From: Lachnospiraceae bacterium NSJ-143
GTDB taxonomy: Bacteria > Bacillota > Clostridia > Lachnospirales > Anaerotignaceae
DNA: 64,000 bases
Reading direction: 5' to 3'
NCBI GenBank assembly: GCA_022867625.1
Contig: JALIFM010000007.1
Location: 1-64,000, forward strand
A model generated the notes under the pieces. It was given only the letters and a program-made list of their open reading frames with translations. It was not told the origin of the DNA and searched no databases. Every line of letters begins with the position of its first letter. Within the stretch, counting starts at the first letter, position 1. Of this stretch, positions 8,553-18,901 are shown one piece after another. The position numbers were made by a program, and so were the translations under genes.

Positions 8553-8579
8553 TATATTCAGTATAATGGAAGTGTAAAA

Positions 8580-9095
8580 ATGAGTGTAAAGGTAAATACG
8601 AAAGGATTAGAGGACGATTTATTAAGGTATATGAAAACCTTCTCAAAAGCATATGCACAGGAAAGCTGTAAGCAGATAACCCAAAAGGCGCAGTCTTGTA
8701 TTGAAATGTTTTATAACGATTATAGGCCAAAGTATTATGATAGAACATTTGACCTGCTTCGTAATTCTTATATCCCCTATCTTCACAATAACGGCACTAC
8801 ATATTATGGCGGCGTAAGGATTACCTCTGACCTCATGAGTCCATATATCTCTGGTAGCTATATGGGCCATGCGTCTACAGACCCGTATATTATTGCTCAA
8901 TTAGGTTGGCATGGATGGCATGGTGATCCAACTGGGTATAATGGAAGGTTTGATCCTATTAGGACAACCTCTCCTTTAGATGTACTTACAAATTTTGTAT
9001 ATAGCGGAAACCTTGTAGACACAATAAGTAAATATGCCGACAAAAAAGCAAGAGAGGAAACTTACCAATACTTAGACGATTTTTTTACAAGATAA
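8580..9095 (+). CDS. putative minor tail / tail completion protein
   Basis: A 171-residue protein starting MSVKVNTKGLEDDLLRYMKT, with a helical N-terminal third resembling HK97-gp10-like tail-completion proteins and an aromatic, Gly-rich middle (GWHGWHGDPTGYNGRF). It is directly followed by the tape-measure gene. A structural tail role is inferred from position and composition. Confidence 0.5.
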   Translation: MSVKVNTKGLEDDLLRYMKTFSKAYAQESCKQITQKAQSCIEMFYNDYRPKYYDRTFDLLRNSYIPYLHNNGTTYYGGVRITSDLMSPYISGSYMGHASTDPYIIAQLGWHGWHGDPTGYNGRFDPIRTTSPLDVLTNFVYSGNLVDTISKYADKKAREETYQYLDDFFTR

Positions 9096-9107
9096 GGAGG
9101 CATATTT

Positions 9108-12100
9108 ATGGCTAAAAAAACAGTTGCTTTATTATCATTAGAGTCTTACTTTGATGAAAAAAGCGCACAAGAGGCCGCAAAGAAAGCGGATAAAACATAC
9201 AAAAAAGCTTTAAGTGATATTGCAAATATAAAATTTGACGAAAATATTGTTAAAAATTTTGATGAAGCTATTAAAGTATTAAAAAGTAAGTTTAAAAAAG
9301 TAAACTTATCATCATACACCAATAAATTGCTCAGCTCATTATTTGATGACAATATAAAAATTGAAGAAAAAGCTAAAGCCATTGAGGACTTTACCAATAA
9401 GATAAACATACTTAAAAAGGCAGCTTCAGGACAGGATGTAAATGTATTCAATACCCTTTCGTCAAGGCAAATAGATTCTGTAATTTCACAGACTGAAAAA
9501 CTCTTACAGTTAGAGGAAAAAGTAAACGCAGAAAGAAATAAACAACAGCGTGAGGCTTCTAAAATTGCAAAAAATACTCGCAGTATTAACATAATAAGCA
9601 GAAACTATGGCGGTCAAGACTACGGCGAAATAGCAGATTCCTTAAGAAAAACTTTGGGAACAGAAAAAGAGTTTAACGCCGAGCAGAATCAGAGTATAGA
9701 AAATCTCGCAAAAATGATAAATCTGTACCAGTCCATGGAAAAAGCTGCGCCACAAAAAGGTACAGAAGCCGCTATTAGGTACAGTAAGGATTTATTGACC
9801 GTTACCCAACAAATTACAGAGGAACAGAAAAAGGTAGACTCGTTTACTAAAAATGGGGCTACCTCTTTTATAGAAAAAAACGGGTATGGTTCAATAAGTA
9901 AGGTAAATGATTATACTGTAAATAGAGCGAAAGAGGAATTTTTAGATGCGAATCTAGCTACATACAATAAACAGGTAACAGAGGCAAAAAGTAAGCTTGC
10001 TACATATATAAGTGAGTCTGTAACAAAAAATTCAGAACAGATTGCTAAGGAAACTGAAGGAGTTACGAAAAAGGCAGAGGAACGAGTTAAGAATCTGCAA
10101 CAAGAAATTGCGAAAATTCAGACTGTTGCTAATAAGCCTATTGCTCCTAACAACTTCCTTGAAAGTATTGAAAATAGTACAGCTCCAAAGACTTTGAAAG
10201 AAGTCAAGGAGAGCTTGTATAAAATATACAATTCCGAAGCAGAGGATACAAAGGGAAATGAGTGGAAAACTAGAACAGAACAGCAAAAAGCGTATATTCA
10301 AGCATACAAACAGTATGAAAGTATAGCGGCAAATGACAGCTCTGTAAAAATCAATTCAGACTTAAAAGACCAATATGACTATCTTGTTCAAAATTCTAAG
10401 ACTTTAAGGGATTACGCTAACCAATTAGACGAAGCCAACTCCAAACAAAAGGAATTAAATAATACTACTTCTGAATCCCTTGTTAATCAGAACATTACTG
10501 CCGCGCCTACGGAACAGCTTGCACAGCAGGAACAACAGGTAAAGGCTGTTGAACAAGAAACTAATGCTCTTAAAGAGGCTGCTGAACAGACAAATGTTTT
10601 AACCGAGGAAAGAAGGAAGCTACAACAGCAAAATAAGGAAGCTGCTCAAAGTGCTGAGGAATATGCGGCGGTAGAGGAGAAAATAAAACAACGTCAACAA
10701 AGCGGAAATACCACTCAAACTTCTGCAAATACTACATCAACAGCAGAAGAAAAAAGGAATCAAAACCAGCGAAACAAGGACACTATTCAAAGCTCTGTGA
10801 ATAAAGCCTTAGATGACCAGATCAAAGCTTGGAAGCAAATTCAAAGTATTAGAGAGAAAATATCTAAAACAGACTCGTCTGAAGAAATTACAACCTTAAA
10901 TCGTATTAAAAAAGAGTATCAAGAGAGATATCTTGCGGCCAATAAGATTTTAAAGGCCAACTCTGATTGTTATGACAAAGAGCTTCAAATGGCAAGGATT
11001 AGCCAAATAAGGTTGGAAACTGATAAGAAAATCTTTAAGTACAAATATCCGCAAGTTGCCTCAATGGAATCAGAAATAGAAGATTTTTATAAGATATTAG
11101 ATGCTAAGACTTCTATTCCAAAAAAATTTGAGCAAAGCGATGTTTACAAAAATGCTGTTGATAACCTGCGTGTGTCTATTTCAGATTTAAAAAAGGAGTA
11201 TGCAAAAATACCTAAGACGGGAATTGTTGATGATACGACTCTTAACAATTTAGAAGAACTTAGGGGGAAGGTGCTTGCTAATGTAGAAGCTTTTAAGCAG
11301 TTCTCTAATTCTGAAAAAAGTTCTTCAAAATCAGCTAAATGGAAAGAAATAGACAAAATCAGTAAATATCTCAATAAGAATACCCTTATCTCCAAAGAAG
11401 CAAAAAAGCAGCTCAGGGATTACATTGATCTGCTAAGAAGTGGAAATTATGTAAATGTAGAGGATATACACAGCAAGTTTAATCAAATTGCTGAAGCCGA
11501 GAGAACAGCCGGTCGAGAAGGGAAAAGCTTTTTTGATATATTTAAGGACAAGGTATTATACGGTGCAGCTGCTAAATTATCTTTGTACTATTTAAGCATT
11601 TATGACTTTGTAAGATACATAAGGAATGGTGTAACTGCTATAAAGGAGCTTGACACCGCCTTAATAGATTTAAAAAAGACAACCTCTATGACCTCCACTC
11701 AGTTGGAGGATTTTTATTATTCATCTAATGATATTGCCAAACAGATGGGTGTGACGACTAAAGAAATCATAGACCAAGCAAGTGCATGGTCTAGGTTAGG
11801 TTACAGTTCAAACGAAGCGGCTACTAAGATGGCACAATTAAGCTCACAGTTTGCTTCTGTTTCTCCCGGCATGGAGGTTGACCAAGCACAAGAAGGCTTA
11901 GTCAGCATAATGAAAGCATGGGGTCTTAACGAAAATCAGGTTGAATCTGAGATAATGGATCCTATCAATACATTAGGAAATAAATTTGCAGAAACAAATG
12001 CAGACCTTGTTGAAGGTATGAAACGGTCTGCCGCCGCTCTTTCGGCTGTTGGCACTTCATACAAAGACGCTTTTGCCCTCTTTACCGGCGCACAGGAAGT

Positions 12101-12712
12101 TATGCAAAATGCAGAGGTTGTAGGCAGAGCTTTACGAAGCATATCCTTGCGTGTGCGTGGTTATTCAGAAGAATCCGAAGGCAGTTTGTTAGAGGCTGAC
12201 GATGAACTTAAAACTATTAAGGGTGACTTAATTGATTTAACAAAGACAGCTCAAAACACTCAAGGTATATCTATTTTTAAAGAAGGGTCTGTTACCGAAT
12301 TTAAAAGTCTGGTAGATTACTTTGGAGAAATTAATGCTATTTGGGATGACCTTAGCGAAAAGCAACAAAACGATTATCTACAGAAAGCTTTTGGAAAAAC
12401 TCAGGCACAAGCCGGCGCTGCTTTGATAAAGAACTATCAGGCTGTAAAAGACAGTTTAGCTGCTATGGAACAGGCTGCTGGAAGCACTGACAGGGAAATG
12501 GGTATTATAGAGCAGAGTATTGACTTTAAAATCAATAAGCTCAAGGAGACATGGGTAGGAACTGCTCAGTCAATGATAGATCGTGGAAATCTCGGTACAA
12601 TTATTGACGCACTTACTAAATTATCAGAAGCCATTAGTTGGGTAATAGACAATGCAAAGCTGCTTGGCACCATTGGACTCGGTGCTGGTTTATTTGCAGG
12701 ACTTAAAAACGT
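9108..12712 (+). CDS. phage tail tape measure protein, 5' exon
   Basis: Codes for the first about 1,201 residues of the tape measure, which sets tail length and helps inject DNA. AAGGAGG precedes the ATG. Residues 1-830 are long charged helices rich in Gln, Lys and Glu. Residues about 850-1,060 form the TP901-type core (TAIKELDTALIDLKKTTSMT, then GVTTKEIIDQASAWSRLGYS), and a hydrophobic IGLGAGLFAGL follows at about 1,190. The frame runs on to a stop at 12738-12740, adding only VGRTFVFSF, which belongs to the proposed intron. Joined to 21492-26787 it gives 2,966 residues. Confidence 0.88.
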
Positions 12713-13260
12713 TGGTAGAACATTCGTGTTTTCATTTTAATAACATTGAATATGCCCTCTGCTATACTATCACGTAGCAGATGAAAGATAACAAACTTTA
12801 ACGTAGGGAATATGCTGGGAACTCCCCCACACACCAATATACCAAAACGGAGCTATGGAAACATGCAAACGGCGAAGGTAAGATGAAAAGTCTAAAAAAA
12901 CATATTGGGTTTGTATAGGTTCAAAAGACGTATACATACAGCAGTCCATATACAACACTGCATAAGGGAGGGTCTATAGGTAGTTTTCTTGATACAAGAA
13001 AATGAAAGCAGGCGTAGCTACAACTCATTATATTTGAACGGATTATATTGAATGGATTTACGCCCCAGAGACTGACAACCTCAAGTCAGAAATGGCTTGC
13101 AACATACAGTCCAAAAATACAAGGAAATATGGATATTACTTGTATATAGGTTCGTTGCCTATTTGCTTGGCGGCAAAAATTAAATAACTCCGATGCGGTG
13201 AAAATATTTGGCTGATTATAATACAATGTATCAAATTTAATGTACTGGAAGGATTTTGTC

Positions 13261-13505
13261 ATGAGAAACCCATATAAGTCAGATACCGGGACATCGCAGG
13301 AATATTTAGCAGGAAAAAATAAACTTTTAGACAACGCAAACGATATTTTTTCTTAATTGTTAATCGGAGGTATGTCCACACACAGTTTATTATGGTATCA
13401 AAGGTGTAGGCAAAACTGTGTCTTTATCAAAAATATAAGAAATGGCCTCATCTCATGGATACCTTAATAAACGCATATCATCAAATTTTGGTTGGAGGCA
13501 ACATT
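13261..13505 (+). pseudogene. decayed AAA-family ATPase
   Basis: Pieces of one ATPase gene lie in order in broken frames. First is MRNPYKSDTGTSQEYLAGK, ending at a TAA (13353-13355). Then comes TVYYGIKGVGKTVSLSKI with an intact Walker A (GIKGVGKT), a stop, and EMASSHGY. Chromosomal ATPases starting N-P-Y-x-P-G with YYGLRGVGKT are common in Clostridia. The Walker B and C-terminal parts are missing. It starts 87 bases inside the intron's P9.2 loop and shows that the loop has collected non-phage DNA. Confidence 0.7.
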
Positions 13506-13727
13506 ATGGCAAGAGGTAGAAAAAATTATACTTTAGACGAACAAATTGATTTAACAGAAAAACAAATTGCTGAGACAAAAGAAATGTTAATACAGCTGGA
13601 GTCTAAGAAAAAAGATCTTTTAAGAGAAAAGGAATCCAAGGACTTAAAGGATTTATATAATTTAATCACTGAGAGCGGACATTCAATTGACGATATTAAA
13701 GAATTACTGAGCAGTACAGGTAACTAG
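13506..13727 (+). CDS. small coiled-coil protein
   Basis: A 73-residue protein, start MARGRKNYTLDEQID, with TTGGAGG eight bases upstream of the ATG. Residues 10-50 form one charged coiled coil, and the C-terminus reads GHSIDDIKELL, like a short HTH-type cap. Small proteins of this layout are frequent on Clostridia mobile elements, but no function is known to me. A strong terminator follows. Confidence 0.65.
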   Translation: MARGRKNYTLDEQIDLTEKQIAETKEMLIQLESKKKDLLREKESKDLKDLYNLITESGHSIDDIKELLSSTGN

Positions 13728-13737
13728 TTAAAACATT

Positions 13738-13767
13738 AGGGCACCCTTATCAAGGTGCCCTGTTTTA
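13738..13767 (+). terminator. intrinsic terminator
   Basis: AGGGCACC/GGTGCCCT stem with a 7-base loop followed by GTTTTAT, directly after the small coiled-coil gene. Confidence 0.85.
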
Positions 13768-13983
13768 TTGCGGTTTTACTTAATTATTGATTTGACAAAA
13801 TGTGTTTGCAGACAGTTTTGAATGTCTTTTGAAAAAAATGCTTTTTCTATCACATTGACTTAATATAATGGCTATTTCATCGTCAAATAAAAGCAGAACG
13901 GCATAGCCTTTCGACTATGCCGCCCTGCTATAATAAATTCACTTCATTATGGGTGCGCCATTTTCGTTGCCTCCCCTTTTATA

Positions 13984-14199
13984 TTACTTTCTGTCAGTCC
14001 GCCTGGCTTCATAACCGGCTTTGTACCCTGCCTCCAATCTTGATGATAACTCTTTGTTTATACGACTCTCCACCTCATCCAGCGTTTCAAAATCAAGACA
14101 CATTGATAGAATATCCAGTAAAATTATGTAATTCTCGTTTATTTCCAGTTTCCTAAACTCGTTTGAACCTATAAATTTTTCATAACTCTTTCTGTACAT
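13984..14199 (-). CDS. small hypothetical protein
   Basis: About 71 residues from MYRKSYEKFIG, chosen because GAAGGG lies nine bases upstream; the frame stays open further. It is helical and ends RLEAGYKAGYEARRTDRK, a pattern seen in small phage or transposon proteins of the DUF6809 type, though that link is weak. It runs opposite to its neighbours in the intron loop. Confidence 0.45.
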   Translation of the reverse strand: MYRKSYEKFIGSNEFRKLEINENYIILLDILSMCLDFETLDEVESRINKELSSRLEAGYKAGYEARRTDRK

Positions 14200-14490
14200 T
14201 TTATTCATCCCTTCATTATATAATAAATAATTTAGCTCTGACTCGCACTTTAACTTAGAAGATAAGGGATAATTCAATTATACATTTTCTTTGTAAATAA
14301 TGTCATTATAAATGGTATTACCTTAACAAAACTATTTTTATAAGCATAAGAAAAATTGTTGTAAAATTTTCAAGGTATATAATTTATAAAGTGGCAGTTT
14401 GATTTGTCAAAAAAGAGAAATATTCAAGATGCTAATTAAAAATAATGAAAGCAGTGATTCAAGATAGAAGAAATAAAAATTGTAGAAAAT

Positions 14491-14526
14491 AAAAAGACTG
14501 TGAGACAACTAATCACAGCCTTTTTT
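14491..14526 (+). terminator. intrinsic terminator-like hairpin
   Basis: GACTGTGA/TCACAGCC stem (one mismatch) with a TTTTTT tail. The surrounding 14280-14780 stretch is AT-rich and holds no convincing gene. The hairpin may mark the end of a lost one. Confidence 0.6.
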
Positions 14527-14759
14527 GTTAATTTACCCGTAAAGAAAAATTCTATTTATTTACCGTTTCAGTTTTGATTATACGCACCTTTGCTCCTTCC
14601 CTTCTTGCTGTGCTGACAGTTACTATAGTTTTAAAGATTAAACAGAATTTATATAAATAGTTAAACTTATATATTGACAGTTTATTATAACAGCTGATGT
14701 TATAAAAAGTTTATCAGAGGACAGTATTTTAAGCTATAATAAATTACAGTTTACAATGG

Positions 14760-15060
14760 ACTACCTAGAGTAACGGTCTGACGGGAGGTGTGCTGTCTGG
14801 CCTGCGCTCTAACGGCGGTAGGCGTTTATATGAATTTTATATCATGCGTCCCTCCATTTGTTCTCCGTTGCCGTTCTTCCCCCAAAAGGCTTCCTGCCCC
14901 ATTCCAGTGGCGTGTTCCGGCGTTGGCACGCTCCCCGTAGCTTCGGGCCACAATGTCCAGAAGTCGGCTCCCTGCGTGCTTCCCACGTCGGATATTCCCT
15001 GTCGGACGGTAATTCTGTTTTCAAGGTGCTGTCCATCGATGAACTACTCTAAGTCTACAC
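14760..15060. other. GC-rich foreign segment without a clear gene
   Basis: Base composition jumps from very AT-rich to clearly GC-rich near 14760 and stays high into the XRE gene. Short frames exist on both strands (for example one ending VFKVLSIDELL at 15050) but none has a good start and ribosome-binding site. It resembles a fragment of an integrative conjugative element that came with the regulator. Only the composition shift is seen directly. Confidence 0.4.
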
Positions 15061-15064
15061 GAAA

Positions 15065-15102
15065 AAAATGCAATTACCGGAATTTTGCGAGAATTGCATT
15101 TT
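15065..15102. promoter_or_regulatory. 11-bp inverted repeat upstream of XRE gene
   Basis: AAAATGCAATT (15065-15075) and AATTGCATTTT (15092-15102) are perfect inverted copies. A TATAAT at 15146-15151 lies downstream. It could be the autoregulatory operator of the XRE repressor or a weak terminator. The choice is an inference. Confidence 0.45.
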
Positions 15103-15179
15103 GATGAAGTTTACACTTTGAAAATTGTATTTTTGCAATTTTGCTGTATAATGGAAGTATGCGGAGGAGGTGCGTGTCT

Positions 15180-15980
15180 ATGGCTTTACCCGAAACACCC
15201 GGACAACGGATTTCCGATTTATGTAACGGAAACCACATCACACAAAAGGAACTTGCGGAAAAGATAGGCGTTTCCGCTTCTCAGTTGAGCCGGATTGTCA
15301 GCGGCGAAACAAGAACGGTCAGCAGTGATATTCTCATAGGTGTGGCAAAGGAATTTAAGGTATCAACGGACTACATACTGGGCTTGTCCACCGTGAGCGT
15401 CAGCAAAAGCTATGATATTTCTGAATTGGGCTTATCCGAGGGAGTCGTGAGGGGGCTTGTGACGGGCGCAGTCGATGCGCAAATCCTCAATCGCTTACTG
15501 GAACACAGGAACTTTCCGAAACTGATAGATTTGATACGGATTTATTTTCAAGATACGGCGGCAAAGGAGATAACAGCAAGAAACCAGTTTATCGAGATTG
15601 CAACGGCTTCCCTGTCCGACCTGATGAAAGAACACCCGGAATACAGGACAGAAGCAAGACAGGATTTACATCTTTTGAACGCCCAAAAGATAGGGGAACA
15701 TGAAGTAGAGATTGATAAAATCAAGAGTGTGTTCCTTGCTATCCTGCGGGATATTAAGAAAGACATGGAAAGCGGAGAACAGCCGGTAGAAGCTGTGACC
15801 GCCGCCATGTTTCAGACCATGCTGGACGCATTGGCAGAGCAGAAGCAAAACCCGATTTCCATTGACGATGTGGCGGCGATGGTTGCCGGACAGATTGGAC
15901 AGCTTGCGTCGATGGACAAAGAAACTGCCGATCTGTTCCAGAAGTTGACTAATAAAATGTTAGAGCAATCGGGAAAATAA
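15180..15980 (+). CDS. XRE-family transcriptional regulator
   Basis: A 266-residue protein with a typical HTH_3 domain at residues 5-60: QRISDLC, then ITQKELAEKIGVSASQLSRIVSGETRT. The remaining about 200 residues are helical without enzymatic motifs. The ATG at 15180 follows GGAGGAGG by nine bases. Codon use is GC-rich compared with all neighbours, so it was probably acquired with the upstream segment from an integrative element. It lies 62 bases upstream of the methyltransferase gene and might control the R-M operon. Confidence 0.85.
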   Translation: MALPETPGQRISDLCNGNHITQKELAEKIGVSASQLSRIVSGETRTVSSDILIGVAKEFKVSTDYILGLSTVSVSKSYDISELGLSEGVVRGLVTGAVDAQILNRLLEHRNFPKLIDLIRIYFQDTAAKEITARNQFIEIATASLSDLMKEHPEYRTEARQDLHLLNAQKIGEHEVEIDKIKSVFLAILRDIKKDMESGEQPVEAVTAAMFQTMLDALAEQKQNPISIDDVAAMVAGQIGQLASMDKETADLFQKLTNKMLEQSGK

Positions 15981-16042
15981 AAAATTCAAAGTAGAAGATA
16001 TTTTCGAGTTTAATCAGAAGATAGCATTGGAAGGAAAATAAT

Positions 16043-17017
16043 ATGAATATTTGTAGCGAAGGACAACTGACATTGACAGTTGGTAATGATATATCTATTT
16101 CAAAGCCAACTAAGAAAACATATCCAGAGATAGTCTTTGATTTTAATTCATTGTTTGATATTAAGTTAACAGAAGAAAATATGAATAACAATAATTCAAT
16201 GGCCATTCTCGGCGATAGTCTCTCTGTTCTAAAAAAAATGAAAGACAAGTCCGTGCAGCTTATTTTTGCTGATGCCCCATATAACATTGGCAAGGATTTT
16301 GGTAACAACAATGACAAATGGGAAAGTGTTCATGCTTACATAGAATGGTGTAAAACGTGGATTGATGAATGTATCCGTGTTCTCTCAGATAATGGAACAA
16401 TGTACTTTATGACAGCGACACAACATATGCCGTATTTGGATGTGTTTGTATCGGAAAAATATAACGTATTATGTCGAATAATTTGGTCATACGATAGTTC
16501 CGGAGTACAGTCAAAGAAAATATATGGTTCTCTTTATGAACCTATCCTAATGCTCTCAAAAACGAGTAAGTCTTCCTACACTTTCAATTACGAAGATATT
16601 CTTATCGAGGCAAAAACAGGTGCCAAACGAAAATTGATTGATTACAGAAAAAATCCGCCTCAGCCATACAGTTCTCAAAAAGTTCCCGGAAATGTTTGGG
16701 ATTTTAGTAGAGTGAGGTTCAAGATGGATGAGTACGAAAATCATCCAACACAAAAACCAGAAGTTCTATTAGAACGTATAATCAAAGCATCGTCCAATCC
16801 TGGTGATGTTGTTCTTGACCCATTTTCAGGCTCATTTACCACTTCGGCTGTGGCAGTTCGTCTCGGACGAGTAGGCATCGGCATTGATATGAATGAGGAA
16901 TATTATGAGATGGGACTAAGACGTACCGGCATTACCATGACAAGGAACGGAAAAAGTCTTGAAAAAGTAAAAATACGCAAGACAAATGCTAAATCAAAAT
17001 ATGTAAGAGGTGAGTGA
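16043..17017 (+). CDS. YhdJ-like N6-adenine DNA methyltransferase
   Basis: A 324-residue beta-class adenine methyltransferase. The catalytic motif IV (ADAPYNIG, about residue 77) precedes the SAM motif I (DPFSGSFTT, about 258). Stretches such as IWSYDSSGVQ, IDYRKNPPQPY, KVPGNVWDF and DEYENHPTQKPE match the E. coli YhdJ (EcoKII) family closely as I remember it. That family methylates the second A-containing site ATGCAT. A 50-residue N-terminal extension precedes the core. The gene ends one base before the next ATG, with which it forms an R-M pair. Confidence 0.9.
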   Translation: MNICSEGQLTLTVGNDISISKPTKKTYPEIVFDFNSLFDIKLTEENMNNNNSMAILGDSLSVLKKMKDKSVQLIFADAPYNIGKDFGNNNDKWESVHAYIEWCKTWIDECIRVLSDNGTMYFMTATQHMPYLDVFVSEKYNVLCRIIWSYDSSGVQSKKIYGSLYEPILMLSKTSKSSYTFNYEDILIEAKTGAKRKLIDYRKNPPQPYSSQKVPGNVWDFSRVRFKMDEYENHPTQKPEVLLERIIKASSNPGDVVLDPFSGSFTTSAVAVRLGRVGIGIDMNEEYYEMGLRRTGITMTRNGKSLEKVKIRKTNAKSKYVRGE

Positions 17018-17018
17018 C

Positions 17019-18110
17019 ATGAAGATTACAGAAACTTTTGTTGCAGATATTCTCAAAGCAGAGTATCCTACGGATTATCAAAAGATTTATGATAAAAGTC
17101 CTATGCTTCAGTATTTAGACAAGAAAATGAAAGCGGTTCACGGTAATAGCAAAACTCGTAGAAGTTTGGCAAACATTTATGCGATTTATTCTATCCTATT
17201 CTTCTATCAAAAGGATTTTTATAACAAAAAAGAAGCATATCGCCAATTTGAGGGATATGATTATATGCGACTGTTCAATTTCTATCGTAGTCTCTATGGT
17301 GGGAGTAAATTACAGAATCATGCGTTAAACTCCCGTGTGAATGGCGAATTTCACAACAAAATTAAGGATATTGTCAACGACCTAATTATCGTTAATAACG
17401 GAAAGTATCTTATCCATATTGACTACATCTATGTCGAGGGACATGACATAAGCCTCGTTTCCTGTAAAATCATTAAAAAGTATATCGACCTTTTGATTGC
17501 AAAAGACCATGCCTTAATAAGTATCTTGGAAGAATTGAGAAGTCTGACAGACTATTCTGAGAAAAAAGCTAAAATCAATGCTTTACTTACAGAAGATGCC
17601 GAAGCTCGTATATTTGAGATTATCAGCTATGCCATTCTGAAAAACCACTATAAAAATATTACCGTGTTCTTCGGGTATACAAGAGATACTATTGATGAAG
17701 TGGCCCTTGAATTGTTCAAAACTGGAAGGACTAATGCGAATGACGGTGGTATCGATTTTGTCATGAGGCCAGTAGGTAGATTCTTCCAAGTGACTGAGGT
17801 AGACAACTACGATAAGTATCTGCTGGATATTGATAAAGTCATGCACTTCCCGATTAGCTTTGTAATTAAAACTAAGCAGAGCAAGAAAAATGTTTTGGGT
17901 GAATTAGAAACATACATTGAACAGCGTTCAAGTGGTATGACTGTTTTGGAAGAAAGATACCATAAAGCGATTGAAGAAATTATTACCATCAATGAACTTC
18001 AAATGTGGACTTCAGAGCTTAATAATAATGATATTGACGGAATTATTCGTGATATCGACATTTATTATAAACTTGAAATGAATATGGATGCAGAGGATGA
18101 AGAAGATTAA
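17019..18110 (+). CDS. probable type II restriction endonuclease
   Basis: A 363-residue protein starting MKITETFVADILKAEY; AGAGGTG precedes the ATG and it begins one base after the methyltransferase stop. A nuclease-like core is suggested in the C-terminal half: EARIFEIISYAIL (helix with a conserved Glu), then NDGGIDFVMRP and GRFFQVTEV, an order like the GGID...Q-x-x motif of Mrr/PD-(D/E)XK enzymes but with Glu where Lys is usual. The pairing with a YhdJ-like methylase suggests cleavage at ATGCAT. I do not recognise the endonuclease by sequence alone. Confidence 0.65.
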   Translation: MKITETFVADILKAEYPTDYQKIYDKSPMLQYLDKKMKAVHGNSKTRRSLANIYAIYSILFFYQKDFYNKKEAYRQFEGYDYMRLFNFYRSLYGGSKLQNHALNSRVNGEFHNKIKDIVNDLIIVNNGKYLIHIDYIYVEGHDISLVSCKIIKKYIDLLIAKDHALISILEELRSLTDYSEKKAKINALLTEDAEARIFEIISYAILKNHYKNITVFFGYTRDTIDEVALELFKTGRTNANDGGIDFVMRPVGRFFQVTEVDNYDKYLLDIDKVMHFPISFVIKTKQSKKNVLGELETYIEQRSSGMTVLEERYHKAIEEIITINELQMWTSELNNNDIDGIIRDIDIYYKLEMNMDAEDEED

Positions 18111-18225
18111 ATATATTTTCTGAATATCTATTTGAGAAAAAAAACGTTCCAAAATCAGAGAGAAAGCGGCCAATCCCTCAAAGTGCTTGGCCGTCTTGTC
18201 TACCCATTTAGCGTGATAGGGAGGA

Positions 18226-18864
18226 GTGAGCAATATTAATAAACCTGAAGATTTAATAAGAAATATTAAAGATAATTGTGGGAAGCTGATATGGCAGGTC
18301 ATATCAAAACCGTTTCATATCAGTGAATTCACCATTAGAAAACATGACAAAAAAGGATTGAATTATTATACATTTTGTATAAGCATTGTAAAATTTATAA
18401 TCTGTATTATGTTTACTGCCGCAATACTTTTAATCAGTGATACTGAAATTTTTAAACAAAATTATACCGAAAACATACTTGCTATATCTAATTATTCACT
18501 AACAACCTTTCTCTCTGTTTTTGGCGGTTGTATGACTGCTTTTTCTATCTTTATTGCATTTATAAATAAAGCAGCTATACTAAAAATAAATTCAATGCAA
18601 AATGGAATTAATGGCTTGTCCCGATTTGAAAACATTGTATTATATTTTATAAGTATTATTCTCTGGAGTATATTTATAATATTGGCCAATTTTATGATAA
18701 GGATTATATTTGTTTATATACCTGTCATTAACATTTATTGTTCTTTACTGTTTGCAGTTTTTATTTTTATAAATATTAATATTTTATTAGAACTCTGTGC
18801 GTTTTTACTGAACCTGTACTTGACAATTATGATTATAATATACTCTAAAATTACAGAAAACTAG
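18226..18864 (+). CDS. unrecognised membrane protein
   Basis: A 212-residue protein with a soluble N-terminal stretch of about 45 residues and four likely transmembrane helices (about 48-68, 88-113, 135-157 and 165-205, the last possibly two). The GTG start overlaps a GGGAGGA site, so the true start may be slightly downstream. It is followed after 37 bases by the NdpA-like gene and preceded by the restriction gene. Its 5' flank (18170-18225) is more GC-rich and looks like the end of another, lost gene. No family recognised. A membrane-effector role is speculation. Confidence 0.6.
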   Translation: MSNINKPEDLIRNIKDNCGKLIWQVISKPFHISEFTIRKHDKKGLNYYTFCISIVKFIICIMFTAAILLISDTEIFKQNYTENILAISNYSLTTFLSVFGGCMTAFSIFIAFINKAAILKINSMQNGINGLSRFENIVLYFISIILWSIFIILANFMIRIIFVYIPVINIYCSLLFAVFIFININILLELCAFLLNLYLTIMIIIYSKITEN

Positions 18865-18901
18865 GAATAAAATTATTAAATGAGAAGGATGAGGTAAAAA
18901 T

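Noticed and set aside
14842-15052. Two overlapping short frames on opposite strands in the GC-rich segment
   Set aside because: No ribosome-binding site or recognisable protein. Open frames are expected by chance in GC-rich DNA.
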